Source of the DNA: Bacillota bacterium
Lineage (GTDB): Bacteria > Bacillota > Clostridia > Peptostreptococcales > Anaerovoracaceae
Length of the DNA stretch: 18,120 nt
Assembly: GCA_021443825.1 (NCBI GenBank)
Contig: JABUTE010000147.1
Coordinates: 1-18,120, forward strand
Direction: 5' to 3'
The notes below the pieces were generated by a model that saw only the letters and a program-made list of their open reading frames with translations, ran no database searches and was not told where the DNA came from. Position 1 is the first letter of the stretch, and the number at the start of each line of letters is the position of its first letter. Of the stretch, positions 1 through 6,450 are shown piece after piece. A program made the translations under genes and the position numbers.

Positions 1-56
1 CGAACTCGCGACCCTCGCCTTGGCAAGGCGATGCTCTACCCCTGAGCCACTTCCGC
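1..56 (-). tRNA. tRNA-Gly (anticodon GCC), 3' end outside window
   Basis: Read on the minus strand, the sequence folds as a tRNA. The acceptor 5' strand is GCGGAAG, followed by a D arm GCTC-AGGGGTA-GAGC, an anticodon stem TCGCC/GGCGA around the loop TTGCCAA, a GGGTC variable region, and the start of the T arm (GCGAG then TTCG). The anticodon GCC lies at 24-22 and specifies glycine GGC/GGU codons. The rest of the T arm and the acceptor 3' strand fall before base 1. A consensus promoter lies immediately upstream. Further tRNA or rRNA genes could follow outside the window. Confidence 0.95.
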
Positions 57-96
57 ATAAAAGGTTTATTAACAAATGTTGCGTCAACAGTTAAGA

Positions 97-125
97 ATTA
101 TAGACCAGATCATCTGACCTGTCAA
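97..125 (-). promoter_or_regulatory. Consensus sigma-A promoter for tRNA-Gly
   Basis: On the minus strand a perfect -35 box TTGACA (125-120) is separated by exactly 17 bases from a perfect -10 box TATAAT (102-97). The predicted start is near base 90, about 35 bases before the mature tRNA 5' end. A full-consensus promoter suits a stable RNA gene. Confidence 0.9.
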
Positions 126-156
126 CACCCTTTTTTAAACTTTTCAATTTTCTTTT

Positions 157-192
157 CACACGCTGCAGACCCTTCGAAAAGAGGAGCGTGTG
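157..192 (-). other. Stem-loop in possible tRNA leader transcript
   Basis: An 8-bp perfect outer stem pairs CACACGCT (157-164) with AGCGTGTG (185-192). An inner 5-bp stem (170-174 with 179-183, one G-U pair on the minus strand) closes a four-base loop that reads TTCG on the minus strand. No T-run follows on either strand, so it does not look like an intrinsic terminator. Its 5' side on the minus strand falls almost exactly at the start site predicted for the upstream promoter at 197-224, so it could cap that RNA. Function is inferred. Confidence 0.5.
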
Positions 193-196
193 ATCT

Positions 197-224
197 ATTA
201 TACCACAGGATCCTCTTTTGCAAA
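197..224 (-). promoter_or_regulatory. Possible second, upstream promoter toward tRNA-Gly
   Basis: On the minus strand there is a perfect TATAAT (202-197) with TTTGCA (224-219, 4 of 6 matches to TTGACA) 16 bases upstream. The start would be near base 190, giving a leader of about 135 bases before the tRNA. It lies just after the HAD phosphatase stop codon. The rest of the 57-261 gap is AT-rich near 125-157 and holds no convincing terminator for the phosphatase gene. Confidence 0.5.
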
Positions 225-261
225 GACCTTTTTTGCCGCACGCACAGCCTTTCGCAGGGGA

Positions 262-909
262 TCAGCCGAGGATCCGCGCTGCGAGGGCGGGCAGCTCTGC
301 AGGGCACGAAATGGAATAAGAGGCTTCCGGTGCACTGCCGAAGCCGTATGCCGCATGCACGAAATGGCAGCCGGCCTGCGCCGCAGATTGCATGTCCAGC
401 AGGGTATCGCCCACATATACTGCCGCTGCGATGGCGTTGCGCTCCATGATCAGCCGGATATTATCGGCCTTTGATAAGCCGGTGCGCCCGTACATCTCGA
501 TGTCGTCGAAAAGGCTTCCCATGCCGCTTCCGGCAAAAAAGGCCTGCACATAGCCGTCCTGGGCGTTGGTGACGATCATGGTGGCATAGCCCATGGAGCG
601 AAGCTGCTGCAGGGCCTCCTTCAGCCCGTCGTAAACTTTGCCGCAATGACTTTCCAGATAGGTGTTCTCGTAGCGTTCGCATTCCGTCTGGATCTTTCTT
701 CGGAATGCAGCCGGTCTGTCGGCAAGCAGCTTATCGAAAATATCATCCATGACCATGCCCATGCAGTCCCGGATCTTTTTTTCCGTAATAACGTCTCCTA
801 ACCCGTTATCGGAGCAGATCTGAAGCCAGGACTGGGTGACCTCCTTTGAGGAATCCCAGATGGTGCCGTCCATATCGAATATCACTGCTTTTCTGATGGT
901 TTCGTTCAT
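262..909 (-). CDS. HAD-superfamily phosphatase (phosphoglycolate phosphatase-like)
   Basis: The 215-residue protein has the full haloacid dehalogenase set: DMDGT at 12-16 (nucleophile Asp12, acid/base Asp14), motif II TN at 114-115, the motif III lysine at 147, and motif IV GDTLLD at 167-172. A helical cap (residues about 20-85) between motifs I and II marks the subfamily IA, phosphoglycolate phosphatase/beta-phosphoglucomutase type. It should be a cytosolic Mg-dependent phosphomonoesterase; the substrate cannot be read from sequence. The start at 909 is forced, because an in-frame stop lies three codons upstream and the DMDGT motif follows within a dozen residues. No SD precedes it, and a TATAAT box lies 8 bases upstream, so the mRNA may be leaderless. 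It is divergent from the acidic-protein operon. Confidence 0.88.
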   Translation of the reverse strand: MNETIRKAVIFDMDGTIWDSSKEVTQSWLQICSDNGLGDVITEKKIRDCMGMVMDDIFDKLLADRPAAFRRKIQTECERYENTYLESHCGKVYDGLKEALQQLRSMGYATMIVTNAQDGYVQAFFAGSGMGSLFDDIEMYGRTGLSKADNIRLIMERNAIAAAVYVGDTLLDMQSAAQAGCHFVHAAYGFGSAPEASYSISCPAELPALAARILG

Positions 910-917
910 ACTTTTTT

Positions 918-923
918 ATTATA
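918..923 (-). promoter_or_regulatory. -10 box of the HAD phosphatase gene
   Basis: A perfect TATAAT on the minus strand ends 8 bases before the ATG at 909. The hexamer 17 bases upstream (ATGGAA, 946-941) matches TTGACA at only three positions. The predicted start is within one to three bases of the initiation codon, and no purine-rich SD fits in between. Confidence 0.55.
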
Positions 924-986
924 CATGAAACGCGCCGCATTTCCATAAAAATCACAGAGGGTTCACAGGGGCCGATGCCCTTCACA

Positions 987-1015
987 TAGACAACCCCGTT
1001 CTTTTGGGCTATAAT
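987..1015 (+). promoter_or_regulatory. Sigma-A promoter of the acidic protein/DUF975/MurE-like/MATE operon
   Basis: TAGACA (987-992, 5 of 6 matches) is separated by 17 bases from a perfect TATAAT (1010-1015). The start would be near 1022, giving a leader of about 35 bases, too short to hold a riboswitch. Confidence 0.8.
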
Positions 1016-1044
1016 ATTCCAGTACACGACCGCGTATATATAAT

Positions 1045-1050
1045 AAGGTG
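1045..1050 (+). promoter_or_regulatory. Ribosome binding site that sets the start at 1057
   Basis: AAGGTG lies six bases before the ATG at 1057. The GTG at 1048, an alternative start in the same frame, is part of this SD and has no SD of its own, so the ATG is preferred. Confidence 0.65.
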
Positions 1051-1056
1051 AATATC

Positions 1057-1605
1057 ATGACAAGAGAAGAGCTTTACGAGCTGGCCGACATCGAATCGCC
1101 GGCCGATTTTCAATATTACGAACAGATGGCCGACCTGCTGGAATGCCCCCGCCATTACGATTTTGAAGACTTTTTCGATGTTCTTTCCCTGATCGCCGCA
1201 GAAGATGCCGGCGAGATCATCGAAAACTATTTCAACGATCTGAGCGACGCCGTTCCCGATGACAGCGACGATCTGGTGTCTGTTCTCGACACCATCCAGA
1301 GCCGTCTTCTGCTGCTTGCCGAAGGGCTGGACCGCCGGCAGGCAAGACGGTCCTTTGCAGAAGAGCTGTACAAGTTTAAGAACTGGTATAACGAGCCCTT
1401 TGCGGTGGTCATCAATGGCAATCCGGGAAGCCTGCTGGACGCCATCACCGCCAGCAAGGTGGAAAAGCTGGGCGGCAAAAAGATCCATGCCGATCTGTCG
1501 TCCCGCATGAACTATCAGCTGGAAGAGATCTCCATGGACCTGGGCACCTTCCGCCCGATCGATATTCTTGACAGCGACGACGAAGACAGCGAGGAGGAAT
1601 TCTAA
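1057..1605 (+). CDS. Unrecognised acidic protein, first gene of four-gene operon
   Basis: I do not recognise a family for this 182-residue protein. It is strongly acidic throughout and ends in a tail made almost only of Asp, Glu and Ser (last 11 residues DSDDEDSEEEF). It has no signal peptide, no membrane segment and no cysteine pair suggesting metal binding; it looks cytosolic and mostly helical. A central segment (about residues 105-125) holds aromatic and basic residues, around KFKNWYN. It has its own promoter and SD and is followed after 7 bases by a DUF975 membrane protein, then a MurE-like ligase and a MATE exporter. The codons of its acidic tail (GAGGAGGAA) double as the SD-like sequence for the next gene. 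It could be an adaptor for the membrane protein, but nothing in the sequence proves this. Confidence 0.8.
   Translation: MTREELYELADIESPADFQYYEQMADLLECPRHYDFEDFFDVLSLIAAEDAGEIIENYFNDLSDAVPDDSDDLVSVLDTIQSRLLLLAEGLDRRQARRSFAEELYKFKNWYNEPFAVVINGNPGSLLDAITASKVEKLGGKKIHADLSSRMNYQLEEISMDLGTFRPIDILDSDDEDSEEEF
1591..1597 (+). promoter_or_regulatory. SD embedded in acidic-tail codons
   Basis: GAGGAGG encodes part of the C-terminal Glu run of the upstream protein and is the only strong SD-like sequence before the DUF975 gene. The gap to the ATG at 1613 is 15 bases, longer than usual. An ATA codon at 1607 would have better spacing but is a very rare start. Confidence 0.45.
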
Positions 1606-1612
1606 AATACGG

Positions 1613-2557
1613 ATGAGAGCATCGTTTAACATCACCATCAACAACACCATCGTAAAAGAAAGCAACGCCCGCATCAAAAGTCTGGCCCGCTATGCGCTGA
1701 AGGGCAACTGGACGGTGTCCGTCTGCGTGGTCGCCATCTGCACCACCCTGATGAACCTTCCTGCCTATCTTTCCAATTATCTGCCCCCGGTGGAGGGCTT
1801 TGATCTGGCAGGCTTTGCTCTGACCCTTCTTTCCGTCGCCCTGATGGGAGCCTGCACGTTGAGCATGCAGAGCTATTTTTTAAAGCTGCAGCGCATGGAA
1901 GGCCCCGGCCTTGACAGCTTAGCAGCCGGCGTGCGCAACTACCCCAAGGCGCTGATCCTGGGCGCGGTGCAGTTTCTTCTGATGATGCTTTCCACCTTCA
2001 GCCTTTCCGGCTACGGCTTTCTCATCGGGATCATGTCTGTCATGGCCCTCTTCCGGTATATTCTGGCCTATTACATCCTGCTGGATGAGCCACGGCAGAG
2101 CCCGATCCGGATCCTGTCCAAAAGCAATTATCTGATGTTCGGAAACAAGGCCCGCATGGCCAGCCTTCTCATCAGCTTTATCGGATGGTTCCTGCTGGCC
2201 TCACTGCTTTCCTCCTGCGTGCAATATCTTATGTTTCCCGGTCTGGTGGATGAGATCCGCCAGGCAGCGCAGATCATGGTAAACAGCGATATGCAGACCG
2301 CTTCTGAAGCCTTCAGCCAAATGGATATGACGAGCCTGATCGCCAGCGAAAGGAGCATCGCCTTTGCGGTCATAAAAAATATCATCTCTGCCGCGCCCTA
2401 TGCGTATGTATTTACCTCGGCTGCCTGCTTCTACGACTATGCGGCAGGCAATCTTGTTACCCAGACCGGCGGCGAAGCCGATCCCGTATCCCCCTTTGCG
2501 CCTTCTGCGGCCGTGATCGATCCGGAAGACGAACCCAGTGAGAATAACTATGAATAA
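1613..2557 (+). CDS. DUF975-like multi-pass membrane protein
   Basis: The 314-residue protein has a basic N-terminus followed by the pattern ARYALKGNWTVSVCV, which resembles the start of DUF975 (YciC-like) integral membrane proteins of Bacillota. About five or six hydrophobic segments follow, around residues 40-60, 75-95, 120-165, 195-220 and 250-275. A soluble Pro/Ala/Glu-rich tail follows the last segment. The function of the family is not established; the protein should sit in the cytoplasmic membrane. The ATG at 1613 avoids the 38-base overlap with the upstream gene that a TTG start at 1568 would need. The 3' end overlaps the MurE-like gene by 8 bases, so the two are probably translationally coupled. 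The family assignment rests mainly on the N-terminal pattern and topology. Confidence 0.7.
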   Translation: MRASFNITINNTIVKESNARIKSLARYALKGNWTVSVCVVAICTTLMNLPAYLSNYLPPVEGFDLAGFALTLLSVALMGACTLSMQSYFLKLQRMEGPGLDSLAAGVRNYPKALILGAVQFLLMMLSTFSLSGYGFLIGIMSVMALFRYILAYYILLDEPRQSPIRILSKSNYLMFGNKARMASLLISFIGWFLLASLLSSCVQYLMFPGLVDEIRQAAQIMVNSDMQTASEAFSQMDMTSLIASERSIAFAVIKNIISAAPYAYVFTSAACFYDYAAGNLVTQTGGEADPVSPFAPSAAVIDPEDEPSENNYE

Positions 2558-4109
2558 AATTGAAGCCTTTCCATTAAGCAGCTATGCACAGGCGCTGAAG
2601 CGTGAGGGGCTGCTTTTAAGTGCGCCCTCCCCCGAGGCTCTGGCCCGGCCTGTCACCAAAGTCAGCTTCGACTCCCGTGAGGTGATCCCGGGCACCCTGT
2701 TTATCTGCAAGGGTCTCACCTTTAAAAACGAATATGCCCTGTCGGCAAAAGAAAAAGGCGCAAGCTGCCTGCTGACCGAGGAGCCCCGCCATACCGGGCT
2801 CTGTGAGCTGCTGGTCAGCGACGTTCGAAGAGCCATGGCGGTCTGTTCCAATGTTTACTGCGCGGAAGCCTTCCGGAGCTTTCCGCTGATCGGCCTTACC
2901 GGCACAAAAGGCAAGTCCACCACCCTTTACTTTTTAAAATCCATCTGCGAGACCTATTGCGAAAAAGCAGGCAAGGGAGCCTTCGCCTACATTTCCACCA
3001 TCGACACCTACGACGGCAAGGTCAAATACGAATCCCATCTGACCACACCGGAGGCGCCTGAGCTTTCGGAACGGTTCAAAAACGCCGCCGAAGCCGGTGT
3101 CTTTGCCATGGGCATGGAGGTCAGCTCGCAGGCGTTGAAGCTGGACCGCTGCTACGGAGTGGAATTTTCCGTCGGAGCATTTTTGAACTTCGGCATCGAT
3201 CACATCGGAAGCTTTGAGCACCCCGACGAGGAGGACTACCTGCAGGCAAAGCTTCGCATTTTCGACAGCTGCAGGACCTGCCTGGTCAATCTGAATACCG
3301 AACGCTTTTGCGACATCATTACGGCCGCAAAAAAAGGCGTTGCCGTAGAAAAGCTGATCTGCTACTCGCCTTTGGGCGACGACAGCGTAAAGGGCTATCC
3401 GGCCCGATATGCCGCAAGAAACATCCGCAAGGAGGGCTCTCTCACCGTATTTGAGATCTGGTCTCGCAGTGAAGATACGGCCCCCCTCACCCTGCTTACC
3501 GAGATCCGACTTACCATGCCCGGCCTGTTCAATGCAGAAAACGCCCTGGCCGCAGCCATCATTGCCATCGAGCTGGGCATTCCTCTTACGGATATTTGCA
3601 CCGGCCTGTACGAAGGAAAAGCTGCCGGCCGCATGGAGCTGTTTCGCGACGAAGCAAGAGATCTTTCCATCATCGTCGATTATGCCCACAACAAGCTGAG
3701 CTATGAGACCCTGTTTAAAAGCTGCCGGGAGGAATTCCCCGGCAAACGGATCGAGATCCTCTTCGGCTGCCCGGGCGGCAAGGGGTACCAGCGAAGAGAG
3801 CAGCTGCCCGAGGTCGTCGCAAAATATGCAGACTACGCATGGATCACCGAAGAAGACCCCTTCATGGAAGATCCGGCGCAGATCTCGGCAGAGGTATTAA
3901 ATAATCTGGAGCGCTTCGGCGGCAAGGGCGAGATCATCGTCGACCGCCCTGCCTGCATCCGGGAAGCCGTTCGCAGAGCAGCCCCCGGAACCGTGCTGAT
4001 CCTGGCGGCAAAGGGAAGAGAGCTCTACCAGCACCGCGGCAATCAATATGTTGAGATCGTTTCCGATTCGCAGATGGCGGCGCAGCTGACCGGACACACT
4101 CTCGAATAA
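2550..4109 (+). CDS. MurE-like Mur ligase family protein, non-canonical
   Basis: The 519-residue protein has the three Mur ligase domains: an N-terminal UDP-sugar-type domain with SFDSREVIPGTLF (39-51), the ATP domain with P-loop GLTGTKGKST (115-124), TTPEAP (165-170) and EVSSQAL (190-196), and a C-terminal domain with GRMEL (360-364) and VDYAHN (376-381). True MurE adds diaminopimelate or lysine to UDP-MurNAc-L-Ala-D-Glu in the cytosol. Here several signatures differ. The DNPR/DNPA segment is EEDPFMEDP (434-442), GKGHE is AKGRE (487-491), the SSH of the ATP domain is SSQ, and the glycine-rich C-terminal loop is GCPGGKGYQRR. The amino-acid acceptor is therefore probably not plain meso-DAP, and this may be a paralogue beside a true murE elsewhere. 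The ATG at 2550 overlaps the DUF975 stop; a GTG at 2538 is the alternative. A MATE exporter follows after 20 bases. Confidence 0.85.
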   Translation: MNKIEAFPLSSYAQALKREGLLLSAPSPEALARPVTKVSFDSREVIPGTLFICKGLTFKNEYALSAKEKGASCLLTEEPRHTGLCELLVSDVRRAMAVCSNVYCAEAFRSFPLIGLTGTKGKSTTLYFLKSICETYCEKAGKGAFAYISTIDTYDGKVKYESHLTTPEAPELSERFKNAAEAGVFAMGMEVSSQALKLDRCYGVEFSVGAFLNFGIDHIGSFEHPDEEDYLQAKLRIFDSCRTCLVNLNTERFCDIITAAKKGVAVEKLICYSPLGDDSVKGYPARYAARNIRKEGSLTVFEIWSRSEDTAPLTLLTEIRLTMPGLFNAENALAAAIIAIELGIPLTDICTGLYEGKAAGRMELFRDEARDLSIIVDYAHNKLSYETLFKSCREEFPGKRIEILFGCPGGKGYQRREQLPEVVAKYADYAWITEEDPFMEDPAQISAEVLNNLERFGGKGEIIVDRPACIREAVRRAAPGTVLILAAKGRELYQHRGNQYVEIVSDSQMAAQLTGHTLE

Positions 4110-4129
4110 AAGGTCAAGAAGGAGGAAAT

Positions 4130-5542
4130 ATGGATAATACACAAAAAAACGCAGCTCGACTGAAACGGCAGCAGATGATGCTGGAGGATCCCATGATCAA
4201 GGTCATCCCCAAGGTGGCCATCCCCATGATCATTTCTTCGGTCATCGACTCGATCTACAACCTGGCCGATACCTTTTTTGTCAGCGGCCTGGGCGAAACG
4301 GCAACGGCTGCCGTCGCCGTCAACGACTCTCTGATGAATATTCTAAGAGCGGTCTCCATGGGCTTTGCCATGGGTGCTGCCAGCTATATCTCCCGTCTGA
4401 TGGGCGCAAAAGAAGACAAAAAAGCCTGCAATGTAGCCACCACTACCCTGGTGATCGGCTGTATTTTTTCGCTTCTGTTCGGGCTCACCTGCTACTCGGT
4501 GCGCCATCCGCTGATCGATCTTCTGGGCAGCACTCCTGAGGCCCATCAATACTCCATCGACTATGCCACCTGGATCCTGCTGGCCGCTCCCTTTACCACG
4601 GCAAACCTGATCATGAACCAGCTGCTGCGAAGCGAGGGCAGCACCACCTTTGCCATGGTGGGCATGTGCTCCGGCTGCCTGGTCAACTGCGTGCTCGACC
4701 CCATCTTCATCAACGGCATGGGCTGGGGCGTTGCCGGCGCGGCTGCCGCAACGGCTCTTTCCAAGGCCTTCAGCTGCGTGATCCTTTCCATTCCCTATTT
4801 CCGTCATCGCGCCATGCTGGAGCTGCATCCCAGGCATTTTTACATCGACTGGGTCAATGTGGGCGAGGTAGCCAAAATGGGTGTTCCCGCCTTCCTGCGC
4901 ATGAGCCTGATGTCGGTAGGAGGCATCGTTACCAACAATGTAGCCAAGACCTTCGGCACCGCTGTTCTTGCAGGCATCGCCGTCGCCAACAAGCTGTACC
5001 GCCTGATCGCATCTGCCATCATGGGCTTTTCCCAGGGCTTCGGCCCTGTCTGCGGCTTTTGCTGGGGCGCAAAGCGCTACAAGAGAGCAAAGTCCAGCTA
5101 CTTTACCACCCTTGCCATCGGCTGCTGTGCAGCGCTGGTGCTGGGAACCGTCATGTTCATCTACGCAAAGCCGCTGATCATGCTGTTTAACTCCAGCGGC
5201 AACGAGCTGATGCTGCGCATCGGTTCCTTTAAGATCCGCAGCCTCTGCCTGGCCTTTATTCCCCATATGCTGGTCATGGTCACCAGCAATCTGTATCAGT
5301 CTTTGGGCCGCCCCATCGGCAATCTGGTGCTGAGCCTTTCGCGCCAGCTGATCTTCCTGATCCCCTTCGTGCTGATCATTCCCCGTTTCTTCGGAGCCGA
5401 AGGTCTGGCCGTCTGCCAGGCCCTGTCGGATTTCTGCGCCGGCGCCGTGCTGGCCCTTCCCCTTGCCTGGCGTATGGTGAAGATCATGAATTCCTTAGAC
5501 GACGGAGACGAAGCTCCTTTCGGCAAAAAGAAGAAGGCTTAG
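4130..5542 (+). CDS. MATE-family efflux transporter (MepA-like)
   Basis: The 470-residue protein has about twelve hydrophobic segments in two pseudo-symmetric halves. The first helix carries the MATE signature NLADTFFVSGL (about residues 44-54), and the start of the second half is followed by GFCWGAKRYKRAK, typical of the MepA clade. MATE proteins export cationic drugs or metabolites across the cytoplasmic membrane using Na+ or H+ gradients; the substrate here is unknown. A strong SD (AAGAAGGAGG) lies just before the ATG. It ends the operon begun at 1057, with a terminator 31 bases after the stop. The coupling with a Mur-type ligase raises, only as inference, the possibility that it exports a peptide or amino-acid product. 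A second MATE at 9784-11145 is a distant paralogue. Confidence 0.92.
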   Translation: MDNTQKNAARLKRQQMMLEDPMIKVIPKVAIPMIISSVIDSIYNLADTFFVSGLGETATAAVAVNDSLMNILRAVSMGFAMGAASYISRLMGAKEDKKACNVATTTLVIGCIFSLLFGLTCYSVRHPLIDLLGSTPEAHQYSIDYATWILLAAPFTTANLIMNQLLRSEGSTTFAMVGMCSGCLVNCVLDPIFINGMGWGVAGAAAATALSKAFSCVILSIPYFRHRAMLELHPRHFYIDWVNVGEVAKMGVPAFLRMSLMSVGGIVTNNVAKTFGTAVLAGIAVANKLYRLIASAIMGFSQGFGPVCGFCWGAKRYKRAKSSYFTTLAIGCCAALVLGTVMFIYAKPLIMLFNSSGNELMLRIGSFKIRSLCLAFIPHMLVMVTSNLYQSLGRPIGNLVLSLSRQLIFLIPFVLIIPRFFGAEGLAVCQALSDFCAGAVLALPLAWRMVKIMNSLDDGDEAPFGKKKKA

Positions 5543-5573
5543 AAAGCCCGTCCCTACCATATGCAGACCACAA

Positions 5574-5600
5574 AAATACCCGGCAGAACGCCGGGTATTT
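5574..5600. terminator. Bidirectional intrinsic terminator between convergent operons
   Basis: A perfect 11-bp inverted repeat (AAATACCCGGC at 5574-5584, GCCGGGTATTT at 5590-5600) surrounds a 5-base loop. T-runs follow on both strands, so it can stop both the MATE operon (plus) and the protease operon (minus). Bases 5602-5658 hold nothing else I can recognise. Confidence 0.9.
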
Positions 5601-5658
5601 TCTATGAGCGGAAAAGATGCGATCCACCCTTCGCAGGAGCCTTCCAAGAGGGATCCCT

Positions 5659-6435
5659 TTACAGGAACAGGTTGGGCCAGGCGCCTACGCCGCACAGGGT
5701 GCGCATGATGAAGTTGACGATGTAATAGCAGGGCAGCGGAAGCAGCCGGGAGGGAACGCGCAGCAGAATGATCAGCAGCAGAATATAGCGGCTGTTGAAA
5801 TAGATGTTCTGATACCAGCGCTTGCCTCTCAGATTGAACAGGTCGCCCATAACGCCGTAGCCATCCAGCGGCGGCACGGGAAGCAGATTGAACAGCATCA
5901 GATAGATGTTCAGATAAACGATATTGATCAATACCGAGCCCAGAGCCTTTCCCACGGCAGAGTAAAAGAGAAAGCCTGCGGCAAACTGGGCTATCAGGCG
6001 GATCAGGAGACCCGTCACCAGTGCAATGATGAAATTCATGGTGATGCCGGCAAGACCGACCGTAATGCCTCCGGCCCTTCTGTTTCGGAAATTGCGGGGA
6101 TCGACCTGCACCGGCCGGCCCCAGCCGAAATGAAGAAAGAGCAGCGAGAACATGCCCACCGGATCGATGTGCGCCCGCGGGTCGACGGTAAGGCGTCCCT
6201 GATAGTAGGGGGTAGGATCGCCCCAGTAATCGGCAGCCTTCGCATGGGCATATTCATGAAGGGAGAGCCCGATCAGAATGGCAGGAAGCACCATGACCGT
6301 GCTCATAAACCAGTCCATAAGACCGGCAATGCCGCCGTATAAGAATTCCGTTACAGGCCCTTCAAAGAGAAAGAGCAGCACCAGGATCATCATCAGACGG
6401 TCGCGTTTAAGCATATTCCAGAAATCACGAAACAT
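5659..6435 (-). CDS. Site-2 protease family (M50) membrane metalloprotease
   Basis: The 258-residue membrane protein has the zinc-binding motif HEYAH at 60-64, with the catalytic Glu at 61. The second M50 signature, NLLPVPPLDG (183-192), supplies the third zinc ligand, Asp191. About five or six membrane helices surround these motifs, and there is no PDZ domain, which matches the short YwhC/Rip3-like group rather than RseP. Members cut transmembrane segments of regulatory or signal peptides inside the membrane; the substrate here is unknown. A strong SD (AAAGGAGG) precedes the ATG. It lies 15 bases after the miaB stop and ends the minus-strand operon. Confidence 0.9.
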   Translation of the reverse strand: MFRDFWNMLKRDRLMMILVLLFLFEGPVTEFLYGGIAGLMDWFMSTVMVLPAILIGLSLHEYAHAKAADYWGDPTPYYQGRLTVDPRAHIDPVGMFSLLFLHFGWGRPVQVDPRNFRNRRAGGITVGLAGITMNFIIALVTGLLIRLIAQFAAGFLFYSAVGKALGSVLINIVYLNIYLMLFNLLPVPPLDGYGVMGDLFNLRGKRWYQNIYFNSRYILLLIILLRVPSRLLPLPCYYIVNFIMRTLCGVGAWPNLFL

Positions 6436-6450
6436 GAGCAGCCTCCTTTC

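Noticed and set aside
157..192. Hairpin as an intrinsic terminator for the HAD phosphatase gene
   Set aside because: No T-run follows the stem on the minus strand; the following bases are A-rich.
1568..1612. Upstream TTG start for the DUF975 protein
   Set aside because: It would overlap the upstream gene by 38 bases without an SD, and the added residues are unlike the family N-terminus.
4343..5266. 307-codon open frame on the minus strand opposite the first MATE gene
   Set aside because: His/Gly/Gln-rich translation typical of the antisense of a membrane protein gene; the MATE frame is certain.
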